64,000 nucleotides of DNA from Acherontichlamydia pituitae. Its GTDB lineage: Bacteria > Chlamydiota > Chlamydiia > Chlamydiales > Rhabdochlamydiaceae. Every line of letters starts with the position of its first letter. Within the stretch, counting starts at the first letter, position 1. The DNA lies in assembly GCA_019634675.1 (NCBI GenBank), contig JAHCAX010000002.1:124001-188000 (forward strand), written 5' to 3'. A program made the position numbers and the translations under genes. The notes below the pieces were generated by a model. It saw only the letters and a list, made by a program, of their open reading frames with translations. It made no database searches and was not told the DNA's origin. This document shows positions 16,838 through 25,319 of this stretch, piece after piece.

Positions 16838-16877
16838 AAAACCTAAGTGGGAAAAGAAAGCGAGCTTTTCATGCTGT

Positions 16878-17297
16878 TTATGTATAGTTTAGAAAAGCGG
16901 CGACTTGCTGGCAAATGTTCTGTGCTTCTTTGAAAGTCAGAAACTGGACAGCATCTTTAAGGTCGACCCATTTGGCGTCGCGGATCTCTTCTTCTTGAAG
17001 CTTGAGTTCGCCTGAGACGCGCGCTGGAAAATAATGAGCCGTTTTGACAACGGTATCAGACTTGCGGCGAAACTGGTATTTCTCAACGAAAGGTTCTTGT
17101 TTCAAGACCTCATCAACGACAAGACCAGTTTCTTCCTTAAGCTCGCGAACCGCTGCTTGCAACGGTCCTTCGCCAGGCTCGGAACGCCCTTTGGGAAATC
17201 CCCAATGATTCCCTTCCTTATGTAAAATGAGCAGAACTTTCCAGCTCTGCGCATTCTGAACTAACGGGATGATACCAAATGAATCGATGACAATCAT
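16878..17297 (-). CDS. Nudix hydrolase, Ap4A-hydrolase-like
   Basis: Hydrolyses nucleoside diphosphates linked to another moiety. The Nudix box is complete: GRSEPGEGPLQAAVRELKEETGL fits GX5EX7REUXEEXGU. At 139 residues, with WGFPKG just before the box, it resembles the asymmetric diadenosine-tetraphosphate hydrolase group. Its ATG overlaps the fabF stop (ATGA), so the two are translationally coupled. The fabF-Nudix pairing is conserved in Chlamydia as I recall (CT770-CT771). The substrate is inferred. Confidence 0.88.
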   Translation of the reverse strand: MIVIDSFGIIPLVQNAQSWKVLLILHKEGNHWGFPKGRSEPGEGPLQAAVRELKEETGLVVDEVLKQEPFVEKYQFRRKSDTVVKTAHYFPARVSGELKLQEEEIRDAKWVDLKDAVQFLTFKEAQNICQQVAAFLNYT

Positions 17298-18550
17298 GAG
17301 CGATAGGATGCAAATAAGAGAGATGAATTATGTCCGCCGAATCCAAATGAATTGCTCAAGGCAACATTGATTTTATGCGGTTTGGCAACGTGCGGAACGA
17401 CATCGATGTCGCCGATTTCTTCTTCCGGTTCATCAAGGTTGATCGTCGGATGCAGCATCCCTGTTTCGATTGCTTTAATCGTTGCAATCGCCTCGATTCC
17501 GCCTGCAGCTCCAAGGCAATGGCCGACCATTGACTTGGTCGCGTTCATCTTGATGTTCGACGCATGAGGACCGAACACTTTCTTGATCGCTCTGACTTCG
17601 CATAAGTCGCCAGCGAGCGTTGATGTCGCATGAGCATTAATGTAGTTGATATCTTCTTTAGAGATGCCAGCTTCGGCAATTGCTTGCTCGATGCAGAGGC
17701 TGACGCCTAGGCCATCGTCGCGAGGATCGGTCATGTGGTGCGCATCGCAGGAAATTCCGCCGCCTAAGTATTCACCATAGATCGGCGCTCCCCTTTCTAG
17801 TGCATGTTCTAGGCTTTCGAGCATCAGGACGCCGGCGCCTTCGCCCATTACAAATCCATCCCGTTTTTTATCCCACGGACGCGATGCTTTTGTCGGGTCA
17901 TCGTTGCGCTCCGACAATGCTTTGCAAGCAACAAACCCTGCAACGCCGATCGGATTGATCGGAGACTCAGATCCGCCGCACAGCATCAGGTCAGCTTCGC
18001 CTCGCATGATATGCTGCGCCGCTGCATGGATGCAATAGTTAGCTGTTGCGCATGCTGTCGAGATCGAGTAGTTAGGCCCCATGAACCCGAGGTCGATCGC
18101 TAAAAGGGCGCCGCCCATGTTTGTGATGATGTAAGGAACAAAGAATGGTGTGATCCTCTTAAATCCCTTGGTCAACAGCGTTTCAGTCCCTTCGTAAAAG
18201 ACATTCATCCCGCCCATACCGGATCCAATGAGGACTCCGCACCGTTTTTTATCGAGCTTATCAAGAGCATCTTTTGGCAGTTTGCCGCTTTCCAATGCTT
18301 TCTTTCCTGCAACAGCAGTGTAGCGGATAAAGGGATCGACGCGGCGAGCTTGCTTCTTGTCGAGATATTCGCCAGTATCAAAATTTCTTATAGCGCCGGC
18401 AAAACGGGTTGGAAATTCCTGACAAGGAAATTCTTCAATTCCTACAATTCCGCTCTTCCCCGCAAGCAATTGATTGTAAAATGCATCGACATCGTTTCCA
18501 AAACAAGAAACAACGCCCATGCCTGTAACAACGATACGCTTCCTTTTCAT
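17294..18550 (-). CDS. fabF: 3-oxoacyl-ACP synthase II
   Basis: Condensing enzyme that extends acyl-ACP with malonyl-ACP in type II fatty-acid synthesis. The catalytic triad is visible: Cys167 in STACATANYC, His307 in NAHATST and His344 in GHCLGAAGG. At 418 residues it has normal length and starts cleanly (KRIVVTGMGVVS). It overlaps the Nudix gene by four bases. It is preceded by about 365 bases without a gene, so a promoter probably lies there. Confidence 0.97.
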   Translation of the reverse strand: MKRKRIVVTGMGVVSCFGNDVDAFYNQLLAGKSGIVGIEEFPCQEFPTRFAGAIRNFDTGEYLDKKQARRVDPFIRYTAVAGKKALESGKLPKDALDKLDKKRCGVLIGSGMGGMNVFYEGTETLLTKGFKRITPFFVPYIITNMGGALLAIDLGFMGPNYSISTACATANYCIHAAAQHIMRGEADLMLCGGSESPINPIGVAGFVACKALSERNDDPTKASRPWDKKRDGFVMGEGAGVLMLESLEHALERGAPIYGEYLGGGISCDAHHMTDPRDDGLGVSLCIEQAIAEAGISKEDINYINAHATSTLAGDLCEVRAIKKVFGPHASNIKMNATKSMVGHCLGAAGGIEAIATIKAIETGMLHPTINLDEPEEEIGDIDVVPHVAKPHKINVALSNSFGFGGHNSSLLFASYRS

Positions 18551-18915
18551 AATGCTCCCATGATGAAGTAAAAAGGATAGTAGAATACCCTTAATTCTGC
18601 AACCCTGAAAACAGGGTTTTACCCCCTTTTTTACGCTTCCAGGAACTTATGGGAGCAAGCCTAACAGAACCATTGAAATTCAATACTCTGCAACTGTCAT
18701 AATTTGAAATTAAAATTTTTCATCCATCCAGAATAAGCTTTGTTCCCAATAGCAACTCTAAAAAAAATTTGATCATGTTTTAAGACAGGGAAGAGCTGAG
18801 CAAAGAGTTAAAGATTTCTATTACCGCCGAGGCTGGAGGAAAAAAGCAGTTTTGGAGCCGCCTCTACAAGCTCAACACATCAACAGCTGACTTTCAGATC
18901 CCGCGGCAATAGGTT
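18551..18915. other. Intergenic region between rsfS and fabF
   Basis: About 365 bases. It contains a small hairpin around 18600-18617 (ACCCTG/CAGGGT) followed on the plus strand by a C/T run, and an AT-rich patch at 18700-18780 that may hold the fabF promoter. I see no gene, RNA or inverted-repeat element. Confidence 0.4.
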
Positions 18916-19308
18916 TCAAGTGATAGAAGAATTGATAACGGCTTCTTTAGGAGCGGTGTCGATCTGCAGATCAACGATTGCTCCATCGCGCCATAGCTGC
19001 TCCAGCATATATTTATCGCGAAGACCGGGCATGAACAGATGGACCATAATCTCCATATAGTCTAGCACGACCCAATCCCCTGTGCTTAAGCCTTCCGTGT
19101 AAAAAGGACGCAGACCAAGCTCTTTGAGGCTTATCATAATGGCATTGCCGATCGATTTGACATGCCTGTCCACATTGCCTTCGGCAATGATCACAAAATC
19201 GGTCAATGACGACACGCCTCGGACATCAAGCGCCAAAATATTAAATCCCTTCTTATCATAAATTGTCTGAGCAATGGCGTTCAAAACGATCAATGGCTCT
19301 GCTTTCAT
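18916..19308 (-). CDS. rsfS: Ribosomal silencing factor RsfS
   Basis: Binds ribosomal protein uL14 and blocks subunit joining when nutrients are short. The 130-residue product has the family blocks ILALDVRGVSSLTDFVIIAEG, HVKSIG and GDWVVLDYMEIMVHLFMPGLRDKYMLEQLW. The pairing nadD-rsfS (3 bases apart) is widespread in bacteria. A silencing factor fits the dormant extracellular stage of a chlamydia, though that use is inference. Confidence 0.95.
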   Translation of the reverse strand: MKAEPLIVLNAIAQTIYDKKGFNILALDVRGVSSLTDFVIIAEGNVDRHVKSIGNAIMISLKELGLRPFYTEGLSTGDWVVLDYMEIMVHLFMPGLRDKYMLEQLWRDGAIVDLQIDTAPKEAVINSSIT

Positions 19309-19311
19309 GAA

Positions 19312-19938
19312 TTATTCCAAATAGAGTTGATGACGATGAATATATTCTAAAACTGAAGAGGGAACATAATGCCCGCAATACAGTCCCTTTGCCAACCTCT
19401 GACGGATCACGGTACTGCTGATCTCCATGACAGGAATCTTCGTCATCCCTTCTCGAACCGCATCTTCGATAAAAGGAGATAGCATTTCGAAGGAATGATG
19501 CCCTTCTGCAACGCGAGAACCTGTCAATGGCGGAGCAAGAAGGACAATGTCTTCAACATCCTTCCACCGATGGAAATGACGCAAGGCATCTTCCCCGAGC
19601 ATTAAAAAAAGATCGACTTGCTTTTTGTGAGCATGGGCATCGTTCAAAACATCTTTGATCGTATCGATCGTATAGCTCAAGCCCTCTCGATTTAACTCAG
19701 ACTCCAAAACAGCAAATGCCGGAATGGGCTGGATCGCAAGCTGGAGCATCTGCTTCCTGTGATCTTTGCCAGCTTTTGGAGGCGTAGCATCTTTAAAAGG
19801 AGAAACTGCCGCTGGACAGAAAACCACGCGGTCTAATCGGTGAGCCTCCATGATCGCAAGAGCTAAATTGATATGTCCAAAGTGTATGGGATCAAAGCTG
19901 CCGCCAAAAAGACCGACTCTTTGCTTGGCCCCGCTCAT
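19312..19938 (-). CDS. nadD: Nicotinate-nucleotide adenylyltransferase
   Basis: Adenylates nicotinate mononucleotide in NAD synthesis. The N-terminal GLFGGSFDPIHFGHINLA carries the nucleotidyltransferase HxGH signature (HFGH), and EISSTVIRQRLAKG is the C-terminal ISSTxIR motif. The 208 residues are standard. Its start overlaps the HAD gene by four bases. Together with nadC at 41946-42824 it suggests that quinolinate can be turned into NAD here. Confidence 0.95.
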   Translation of the reverse strand: MSGAKQRVGLFGGSFDPIHFGHINLALAIMEAHRLDRVVFCPAAVSPFKDATPPKAGKDHRKQMLQLAIQPIPAFAVLESELNREGLSYTIDTIKDVLNDAHAHKKQVDLFLMLGEDALRHFHRWKDVEDIVLLAPPLTGSRVAEGHHSFEMLSPFIEDAVREGMTKIPVMEISSTVIRQRLAKGLYCGHYVPSSVLEYIHRHQLYLE

Positions 19939-20585
19939 AAGACGGTCCAGTCGTGGGATTCAGAATATTTGCGCAGCTTGCGATCAGGATTGACGACCAC
20001 AGGCGTTCCGGCTGTCAGAAGAAACGGAAGGTCTAAATAGCTATCGGAGTAGGCTGTGACATCTTCTTTAGAAATATGCAAACGGCAGGCCAGCTCATTG
20101 ACATAGTCGGCTTTTTCCTTTCCTTGCAATATAAAATCGATATGGCTCAAGTTTTTTTCCTGGTCCACTCCATAGCGGGTAGCTTTCCAATCGTCAACGC
20201 CTAAGCATTTGGCAAATGCGGCAACAAGAAAACTTGGAGAATTGGACAAGATAAGCGTGTAATGCCCCAAATGCTGCGCCAACCTTAATCGCAGAAGCGT
20301 CGAAGCATTGATTGCTTTATCAAGGTATGTATCGACAAACACTTCCACATGTTCTTCGAGTTGCGGTAAAGACCTTCCTCTAAGAAGGAGCTGAAAGATG
20401 TGGTTGTGGAGCTTTTCGAGGGACAGGCCGAAGATGTGGTGCCTTACATAATAATAGAGTGCATATAAAAGGCTGTAAGCAGGCAAAACGTTCTTAGAGA
20501 CCAAGTAAAGGCAAAAGCTAAAACTGCAATTGCCTTTTACAAGAGTATGATCAAGGTCGAAGACACTCAATCGAGACCATTTCAT
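19935..20585 (-). CDS. HAD-superfamily phosphatase, subfamily IB-like
   Basis: A 216-residue phosphatase-type protein. Motif I is FDLDHTLVKGN (nucleophile Asp in DxDxT), motif II is LSNSPSF, motif III the Lys region GKEKADYVNEL, and motif IV YSDSYLDLPFL. The layout with an alpha-helical cap after motif I is that of the SerB / phosphatidylglycerophosphatase C / 1-acylglycerol-3-phosphate-associated HAD-IB group. The substrate is unknown. It is coupled to nadD (ATGA overlap) and follows the coiled-coil gene by one base. Confidence 0.85.
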   Translation of the reverse strand: MKWSRLSVFDLDHTLVKGNCSFSFCLYLVSKNVLPAYSLLYALYYYVRHHIFGLSLEKLHNHIFQLLLRGRSLPQLEEHVEVFVDTYLDKAINASTLLRLRLAQHLGHYTLILSNSPSFLVAAFAKCLGVDDWKATRYGVDQEKNLSHIDFILQGKEKADYVNELACRLHISKEDVTAYSDSYLDLPFLLTAGTPVVVNPDRKLRKYSESHDWTVL

Positions 20586-20586
20586 C

Positions 20587-22266
20587 CTAGCCTTCTATTT
20601 CAGAAATTTTCTCCTCAATTTCATCAATTGAGGCATTGATCTTGTCCAAACTCGCCTTTTCCGCTTCTATAAGCTCACGGTACATCATGGCTTTTTCAAA
20701 GTCAAATCCTGATCCGCCGAGAGCCTTTCTGTAACTCTCCAATTGGTTCTTAATCTCTGTCCGCCGCTCCTTGCGCTCACCCAGCATCGATTTGAGCAGC
20801 TCTAAAGATTTGAGATCGTCTTCAGAAAGGGCCATCAAGACCCGCTCTTTGCGCTCGCTGATCAGATCTTTCAGCTGTTTGAACTGCCTGTCTACAATCT
20901 GTTTTTCCGCTTTGCTCAGTTGGATCGCTTCAAACTCCTTCAAAAGGGCTTCCCGCTTTTCCGACATCTCGTCAGGGGATGCTTGATCAGGAGAAGAGAG
21001 GAGCTCTTGGAGCTGCTCTTTGACAGCATTGATCTTTTCACGCCGCATTGCTTCTGCTTCGCGCTCTTTCCGCTGCCGCTCGTTTTCCTGCTCTTTTGCT
21101 CGCTCAACGACAGGATTCTTAGCAAGGGCCAGTTCCTCTTTGAGAACTCTTACCTCATCCCTGCCCAGCTCCACGCCGCGCATGAAAGTTGCAATCTCGC
21201 CGGCTTGCCGATTGGCCTCATCAAAAGAGAGATCTCCCTTGCAAGCCTCAGCCAAGGCCGTGATTTTTTCCATTACAGCATCGAAATTCTGTTTAAAGGC
21301 TTGTTTTTTAGTGGCGATCTCTTTTTTACGGTCCTTCTCCATATCCTTCAGCTTGTCCCAGCATTCGGAGAGCCTTACGCGCGTTTGAGTAAAACAATGG
21401 GTGTTCAGCGTGAGGACTTTTGCAATCGATTGCAGAGCTTTGATCTCTTCGCGTAGAGCATAAAGCGGAACGCCTTGGCTGTCTAGAGATCCGAAATGGG
21501 AAGAAACAAAGTGTTCGACGTCTTGCGCAAACTCTTGAGAAATCCCTTTGATCAGTTCTTTGCGCCGTGGGAAAACTTTGTCTCCGCATTGCGACAACCG
21601 CTCGAAAAGTTTATTCTTTGCTCTGATGCGCATTTCCGTTTTTACAACTTCTTTGCGCAGCCCATTGATCCGCGAGGCCAATGTATTGAGAAGCTGAAGC
21701 TCTCTTTGGAACTGATTGTAGACTTCCTGCTTCTTCTTCAGAGAGACGCACTGCTGGGGAAATACAAATTCTTGGACATGGGAAAGAAGGGTATCGTAAT
21801 GTTCGATATCCCGTTCGATAGCTTGGATCGCCAGTTCGATCTGTTCGACAGCGAAAGCAGACTGTTCGTCGAGGATTTCTTTTAAACGCCGGGCCTCGCC
21901 GGACAGTTCAATGTACTCCCCCCATAATTGGGAGCGAACTTTGGGCTGCAGCGTTTCTTTGAACAGCGGAAGGCATATCTTTCTCCCTTCCCAAAAATCA
22001 CGAAAACGGGGCGCTCCTTGATGAGTTAGCGCAGTACGCATGAAATCGATGCTTAAACGGATTTTTTCTTCGGGAGAAGCTTGCTGCTCGAACTCCCCAA
22101 GGAATTTGGCAAATTGAGGAGACCCTCTTTTTTTCTCTTCGCTCGGTACTACTTCCTTTCCGGAAGGTTGGCCGGCTTCTAAATTTTCTTCCTCGGTCAT
22201 CTCAGAAATACTGTCATCTGGGTTGGAACTGTTCAATTCACCTGAAATCTCGTTGTCTATACTCAT
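20587..22266 (-). CDS. Long coiled-coil protein, chlamydial conserved
   Basis: About 559 residues, overwhelmingly helical and charged (Glu, Lys, Gln, Arg), with heptad-like patterns over most of residues 100-559, for example KEREAEAMRREKINAVKEQ. The first 60 residues are acidic and probably disordered. No membrane segment or enzymatic motif. By position it corresponds to the C. trachomatis gene between miaA and rsfS (I recall CT768, unverified). The ATG at 22266 is preferred to a TTG six codons upstream. It could be structural, a scaffold or a chaperone; the function is unknown. Confidence 0.75.
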   Translation of the reverse strand: MSIDNEISGELNSSNPDDSISEMTEEENLEAGQPSGKEVVPSEEKKRGSPQFAKFLGEFEQQASPEEKIRLSIDFMRTALTHQGAPRFRDFWEGRKICLPLFKETLQPKVRSQLWGEYIELSGEARRLKEILDEQSAFAVEQIELAIQAIERDIEHYDTLLSHVQEFVFPQQCVSLKKKQEVYNQFQRELQLLNTLASRINGLRKEVVKTEMRIRAKNKLFERLSQCGDKVFPRRKELIKGISQEFAQDVEHFVSSHFGSLDSQGVPLYALREEIKALQSIAKVLTLNTHCFTQTRVRLSECWDKLKDMEKDRKKEIATKKQAFKQNFDAVMEKITALAEACKGDLSFDEANRQAGEIATFMRGVELGRDEVRVLKEELALAKNPVVERAKEQENERQRKEREAEAMRREKINAVKEQLQELLSSPDQASPDEMSEKREALLKEFEAIQLSKAEKQIVDRQFKQLKDLISERKERVLMALSEDDLKSLELLKSMLGERKERRTEIKNQLESYRKALGGSGFDFEKAMMYRELIEAEKASLDKINASIDEIEEKISEIEG

Positions 22267-22354
22267 GATGTTATCTTGGCGCAAGGGGTTGATTAAGGTA
22301 ATATGTTAAAGTATAATAGGTTTTTCGTGAAGGGAATTAGTTTAAAAAATACTA

Positions 22355-22498
22355 GGGCCTGTCGTCAATTCAGGTTTCGTCGAGTTTTTGGATTATTTTG
22401 CCGATTTTTAATTCTTTTTCGGGGGTAATATACGCAATGTTGATATACCCCCCGAAAAAGAATCAAAAATCGACAGAAACTGAATTGACGACAGGACC
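22355..22498. mobile_element. Palindromic element with the GGGGGTAATATACG core, TA flanks
   Basis: Inverted ends GGGCCTGTCGTCAATTCAG and (reverse strand) GGTCCTGTCGTCAATTCAG, flanked by TA (22353-22354 and 22499-22500). The centre GGGGGTAATATACG...TGATATACCCCC and the subterminal GTTTCGTCG / CGACAGAAAC blocks match the elements at 4446 and 24606, while the outer ends and middle arms differ. It therefore links different end types to one core. It lies between miaA and the coiled-coil gene. Confidence 0.75.
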
Positions 22499-22501
22499 TA
22501 A

Positions 22502-22803
22502 GAAGCTGTCCTAAAACCTCGTCTATAGGGATTTGAGAGCCTTTTTGATGAACTTTGACGGGCCTTTGCATTCTGGCGACAAGGGCATATGTTTACATAT
22601 GTCTGAGGCTGCGGACGCACGAGAAGGCTACGGAATCACGAGAAGGTTCAGTGAACCTTCGCAGTGCGGAGTAGGTGAAGCGGCCTTGGCCGCGAACTGG
22701 TCTTCAGCCGTAGCAGGTGAATCGGCCTTGGCCGCGAACGGGGAGACGTCAAAGATCGCTAAAAGGATCCAAAGACCGATGGCATGGTTTTTAGAACAGC
22801 TTC
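22502..22803. mobile_element. Inverted-repeat element of 302 bp carrying hairpin repeats
   Basis: Ends GAAGCTGTCCTAAAACC and (reverse strand) GAAGCTGTTCTAAAAACC, flanked by TAA (22499-22501 and 22804-22806). It abuts the element at 22355-22498, sharing its right flank. Inside: a hairpin CATATG-TTTA-CATATG, a hairpin GAAGGTTCA/TGAACCTTC, then two copies of GGTGAA + self-complementary (G)CGGCCTTGGCCGC + GAAC. The same module occurs at 27268-27439 and in 58920-59163. A plus-strand frame runs through it but looks like chance. Confidence 0.7.
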
Positions 22804-22814
22804 TAATAGTCCGC

Positions 22815-23849
22815 TTAAAAACTTAGCTCGTAATCTTGGATGATCATTTCAGCTGCGTTATCAGCGTCCATTTTATCTATATTGATCCAACGGAACAAGG
22901 GTTCCCTTCTGAACCAAGTGAACTGGCGCTTGGCGTAACGGCGGGACGCCTGTTTGAACTCGGTTACAAAATGATCCCAATCTTCCGGACTTCGAGGCGA
23001 GCTCAAATACTCGAGCGCCTGCCGATATCCGATAGCCTGGCAAGCTGTTGCATTCTTGCTCAAACCCTCCTTTTCAAGGTGGGTGACCTCATCCATAAAA
23101 CCGCTTGCGATCATCTGATCGCAGCGCAGCTCAATCCGAGGATACAAAACCTCGCGAGGCATATAGACAAACCAGCACCGGAAGTCGTAAAGATCAATAT
23201 TCTCTGTCGATGGCTGAGGCAATTCAGAGACTTTTTGCTTTGTGATCGCCATGATCTCCAAAGCTCGGATGATCTTGTGCCGATCTCGAGGAGTAATGGT
23301 AGCTGCATAGACAGGATCGGAGCTTTTTACCCTTTCATAGAGAAGGTCTGCTCCCTTCTCCTCCATTTCTTTCTCCAGGTCCCGCCTAAGGGAAGGCTCG
23401 GAAGCTGGGCCATTAGGAGGCCCATAGATCAAAGAATGGATGTAAAATCCCGTTCCGCCGACAATGATCGGAACCCCTCCCTTGGCAAAGACTTCCTTGA
23501 TAGCCTGACAGGCTTCTTGATAGAACTCGACGACATTAAAGCTTTCATCGAGGTCTCGGCTATCGATCAAATGGTGCGGGACCTGCCTCCTCTCTTCGAT
23601 GCTCACTTTGGCAGTGCCAATGTCCATGCCGCGATAGACCTGCATCGAGTCTGCAGAGATGATCTCTCCTCCGATTGCTTTTGCAATCGTCAAAGAGAGG
23701 CTGGTTTTCCCAACAGCAGTTGGGCCCGATAAGATGATAATTTTTTTCTTCTTCGAACGAGGGAGGACCTTTTCTTTTTGCGGGAGGGAAAAATGGGTCA
23801 GGAGAATTTGCAGCTCCTTGTCTTCGCAGCTAGTTCCCGATGCTCCCAC
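22815..23849 (-). CDS. miaA: tRNA dimethylallyltransferase
   Basis: Adds the isopentenyl group to A37 of tRNAs reading UNN codons. The P-loop GPTAVGKTS, then ISADSMQVYRGMDIGTAKV, DRHKIIRALEI and the C-terminal QFTWFR block are clear. The chosen GTG start gives 344 residues with about 37 before the P-loop, longer than usual; a GGAAAG-like site precedes it, but a shorter start is possible. It follows the STAS gene by 11 bases and is separated from the coiled-coil gene by two inserted elements. Confidence 0.93.
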   Translation of the reverse strand: MGASGTSCEDKELQILLTHFSLPQKEKVLPRSKKKKIIILSGPTAVGKTSLSLTIAKAIGGEIISADSMQVYRGMDIGTAKVSIEERRQVPHHLIDSRDLDESFNVVEFYQEACQAIKEVFAKGGVPIIVGGTGFYIHSLIYGPPNGPASEPSLRRDLEKEMEEKGADLLYERVKSSDPVYAATITPRDRHKIIRALEIMAITKQKVSELPQPSTENIDLYDFRCWFVYMPREVLYPRIELRCDQMIASGFMDEVTHLEKEGLSKNATACQAIGYRQALEYLSSPRSPEDWDHFVTEFKQASRRYAKRQFTWFRREPLFRWINIDKMDADNAAEMIIQDYELSF

Positions 23850-23860
23850 GCACTTTCCTC

Positions 23861-24208
23861 CTACTCTAATCCCATTAGCCCATCAGTTTCATTGGCATAG
23901 ATCCTCAGGACCCGCTCAAACCCTGCAACTTTAATGATTTCCATCACATCTTCATCAAGGTTGCATAGGACAAAGTGCCCCTTGGCTTCTTTGAACTTCC
24001 GCGTCGATGAAAGCAAAAGCCTCATTCCCGCGCTGCTCAAATACTCCACTTTGAGAAAATCCAATAACAGCCGCTTATGACCCGTATCGAATAAGTGTTT
24101 GATTTCCCGTTCCAATGCCGGGGTCGTTACGGCATCGATACGGCCTTCGAGCCTCAACGTGCATCTGCCCCCAACTTCCTCTACATCGATCTTCAATCCT
24201 AGCGTCAT
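23861..24208 (-). CDS. STAS-domain anti-sigma factor antagonist
   Basis: 115-residue single STAS domain, like RsbV/SpoIIAA. LLDFLKVEYLSSAGMRLLLSSTRKF carries the conserved region whose Ser is phosphorylated by the partner kinase (YLSSAG). GGGAG lies before the ATG. In Chlamydia the corresponding gene beside miaA is one of the RsbV proteins (CT765 as I recall), part of a partner-switching system linked to sigma66 and metabolism. No RsbW or RsbU gene is in this window. Confidence 0.88.
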   Translation of the reverse strand: MTLGLKIDVEEVGGRCTLRLEGRIDAVTTPALEREIKHLFDTGHKRLLLDFLKVEYLSSAGMRLLLSSTRKFKEAKGHFVLCNLDEDVMEIIKVAGFERVLRIYANETDGLMGLE

Positions 24209-24223
24209 CTGTTCTCCCTTAGA

Positions 24224-24480
24224 GTTTGTCTACAAACCAAGCTATTTAGTTTTTTGAGATTCATTTGATGAGATTTCATAAGACCTTAGTCGTACGGACA
24301 ACGAGACCATGTGCAACATGGATGAAGAGCCCGATATGAAAGATCACAAAAAGAATCCAAAAAACAAAAGCAAGGCTTATGGACAGATTCTTCAAATCCA
24401 AGCGCCTGCAAACCACCGCAAATCCTAGTTTGCATGCACCCTCTGACTGCAAAGATAACTCAAACTTTTTTTTCAAAAAA
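24224..24480. repeat. Degenerate region resembling the 34527-34685 element
   Basis: Part of a roughly 590-base stretch between the STAS gene and khpA. Plus-strand bases 24258-24370 resemble the reverse strand of the element at 34527-34685: both read (by translation) RTT, C-TW-K, PI, KI-KR in the same order, with a TGA here in place of a Gln. No matching terminal repeats are seen, so I read it as a decayed copy. A minus-strand frame of 66 codons crosses it with one hydrophobic segment; I do not consider it a gene. Confidence 0.4.
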
Positions 24481-24565
24481 CTAAAATCCGCGGCCTGAAA
24501 AGGTTTAGCCGGATTAAAAGGAAGCTAAACTCCTTTCAAAACAGCTGACCTTTTAAATAAAAAAA

Positions 24566-24593
24566 TGCCCCCTGAAGAAGTCCTAAGGGGGCA
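24566..24593 (-). terminator. Intrinsic terminator, minus strand
   Basis: TGCCCCCT (24566-24573) pairs with AGGGGGCA (24586-24593); on the minus strand the stem is followed by a T-rich run. The likely client is khpA, but the 171-bp palindromic element now lies between gene and terminator. Confidence 0.75.
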
Positions 24594-24605
24594 CGAAAAG
24601 CATAA

Positions 24606-24776
24606 GAGACTGTTAACGGATTTAGGTTTCGTCGCTTTTTTGAGAATTTTTCGTAAATTTTGAACCCGTTTGTTGGGGGTAATATACGAAAGCTGATATA
24701 ACCCCCAACAAACGGGCTCAAAATTTTCTGAAAAAGTCCAAAAAATCGACAGAAACTAAATTCGTTAACAGTCTCT
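24606..24776. mobile_element. Long palindromic element with GAGAC ends, 171 bp, TAA target duplication
   Basis: Inverted copy of 4446-4615: about six substitutions and one inserted A by eye. Ends GAGACTGTTAACGGATTTAG and its inverted match, flanked by TAA (24603-24605 and 24777-24779). The high identity of two distant copies and their different flanks point to recent movement. It lies just downstream of the khpA stop. Confidence 0.82.
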
Positions 24777-24796
24777 AAGCCTGGAACCTAAAAAGA

Positions 24797-25027
24797 TTAA
24801 TGGATCAATTCGACGCGCACTCTACGTCCAAACCGAGCTCCAACTGTCATTGCTATGGTCCGCAATGACTTAATTGTTCTTCCCTGCCGTCCAACAACCT
24901 TGGCGACATCATCTGAAGAGACCCGGATTTCCACTACAGTGCCTTGTTGTCCATCAAACACTTGAACATCAACAAATTCAGGTTGGTCGACCAAATTTTT
25001 AATCAAGTAAGCGATAAAATCTTTCAT
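24797..25027 (-). CDS. khpA: KH-domain RNA-binding protein KhpA
   Basis: 76-residue single KH domain with the GXXG loop as GRQG (VAKVVGRQGRTIKSLRTI), the KhpA/YlqC family that pairs with KhpB to bind many RNAs. In other bacteria it is often beside rpsP; here it stands alone. Upstream is about 290 bases of non-coding DNA. The palindromic element and a terminator follow. Confidence 0.9.
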   Translation of the reverse strand: MKDFIAYLIKNLVDQPEFVDVQVFDGQQGTVVEIRVSSDDVAKVVGRQGRTIKSLRTIAMTVGARFGRRVRVELIH

Positions 25028-25283
25028 AGTTCACTATATTCTATGTTAGTGAAAGGATTTGACAACCCCTTCAATCGTTTGGAAATATTTTAGAATCCAT
25101 CTCAACAAAGAGGTTCTAAAGAGTCTCTCCACATGCAAAACCTGCATAGGAAAGACTTGCATTGCTGGCAAAACAATTTATCATTGTTAAAGAATTTGAG
25201 TCTAAGGTTATTTATACACAAACAACCTGAAAAATCAGTGCGTGAACTGGAAATGACCATTTTGAGAAATCTTCTGGAAAACG

Positions 25284-25303
25284 GGGCCAGGAAACCCTGG
25301 CCC
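25284..25303 (-). terminator. Hairpin after the duplicated-domain orphan
   Basis: GGGCCAG and CTGGCCC pair around six bases, 17 bases beyond the stop of the gene at 25320-26252. On the minus strand a short T-rich stretch follows. The rest of 25028-25283 holds no gene that I can support; its right part may carry the khpA promoter. Confidence 0.6.
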
Positions 25304-25319
25304 GTTGTACAAGCTGCGA

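Noticed and set aside
22533..22826. 97-codon frame inside the 22502-22803 element
   Set aside because: It runs through the hairpin repeats and both ends of the inverted-repeat element; the related elements do not preserve a comparable frame.
22836..23732. Long reading frame (298 codons) antisense to miaA
   Set aside because: The miaA motifs on the other strand are unambiguous; the antisense frame has no recognisable protein features and reflects codon bias.
24276..24476. 66-codon minus-strand frame with one hydrophobic segment
   Set aside because: It lies on the opposite strand of a decayed element-like region and has no clear ribosome-binding site; I list the region as a repeat instead.
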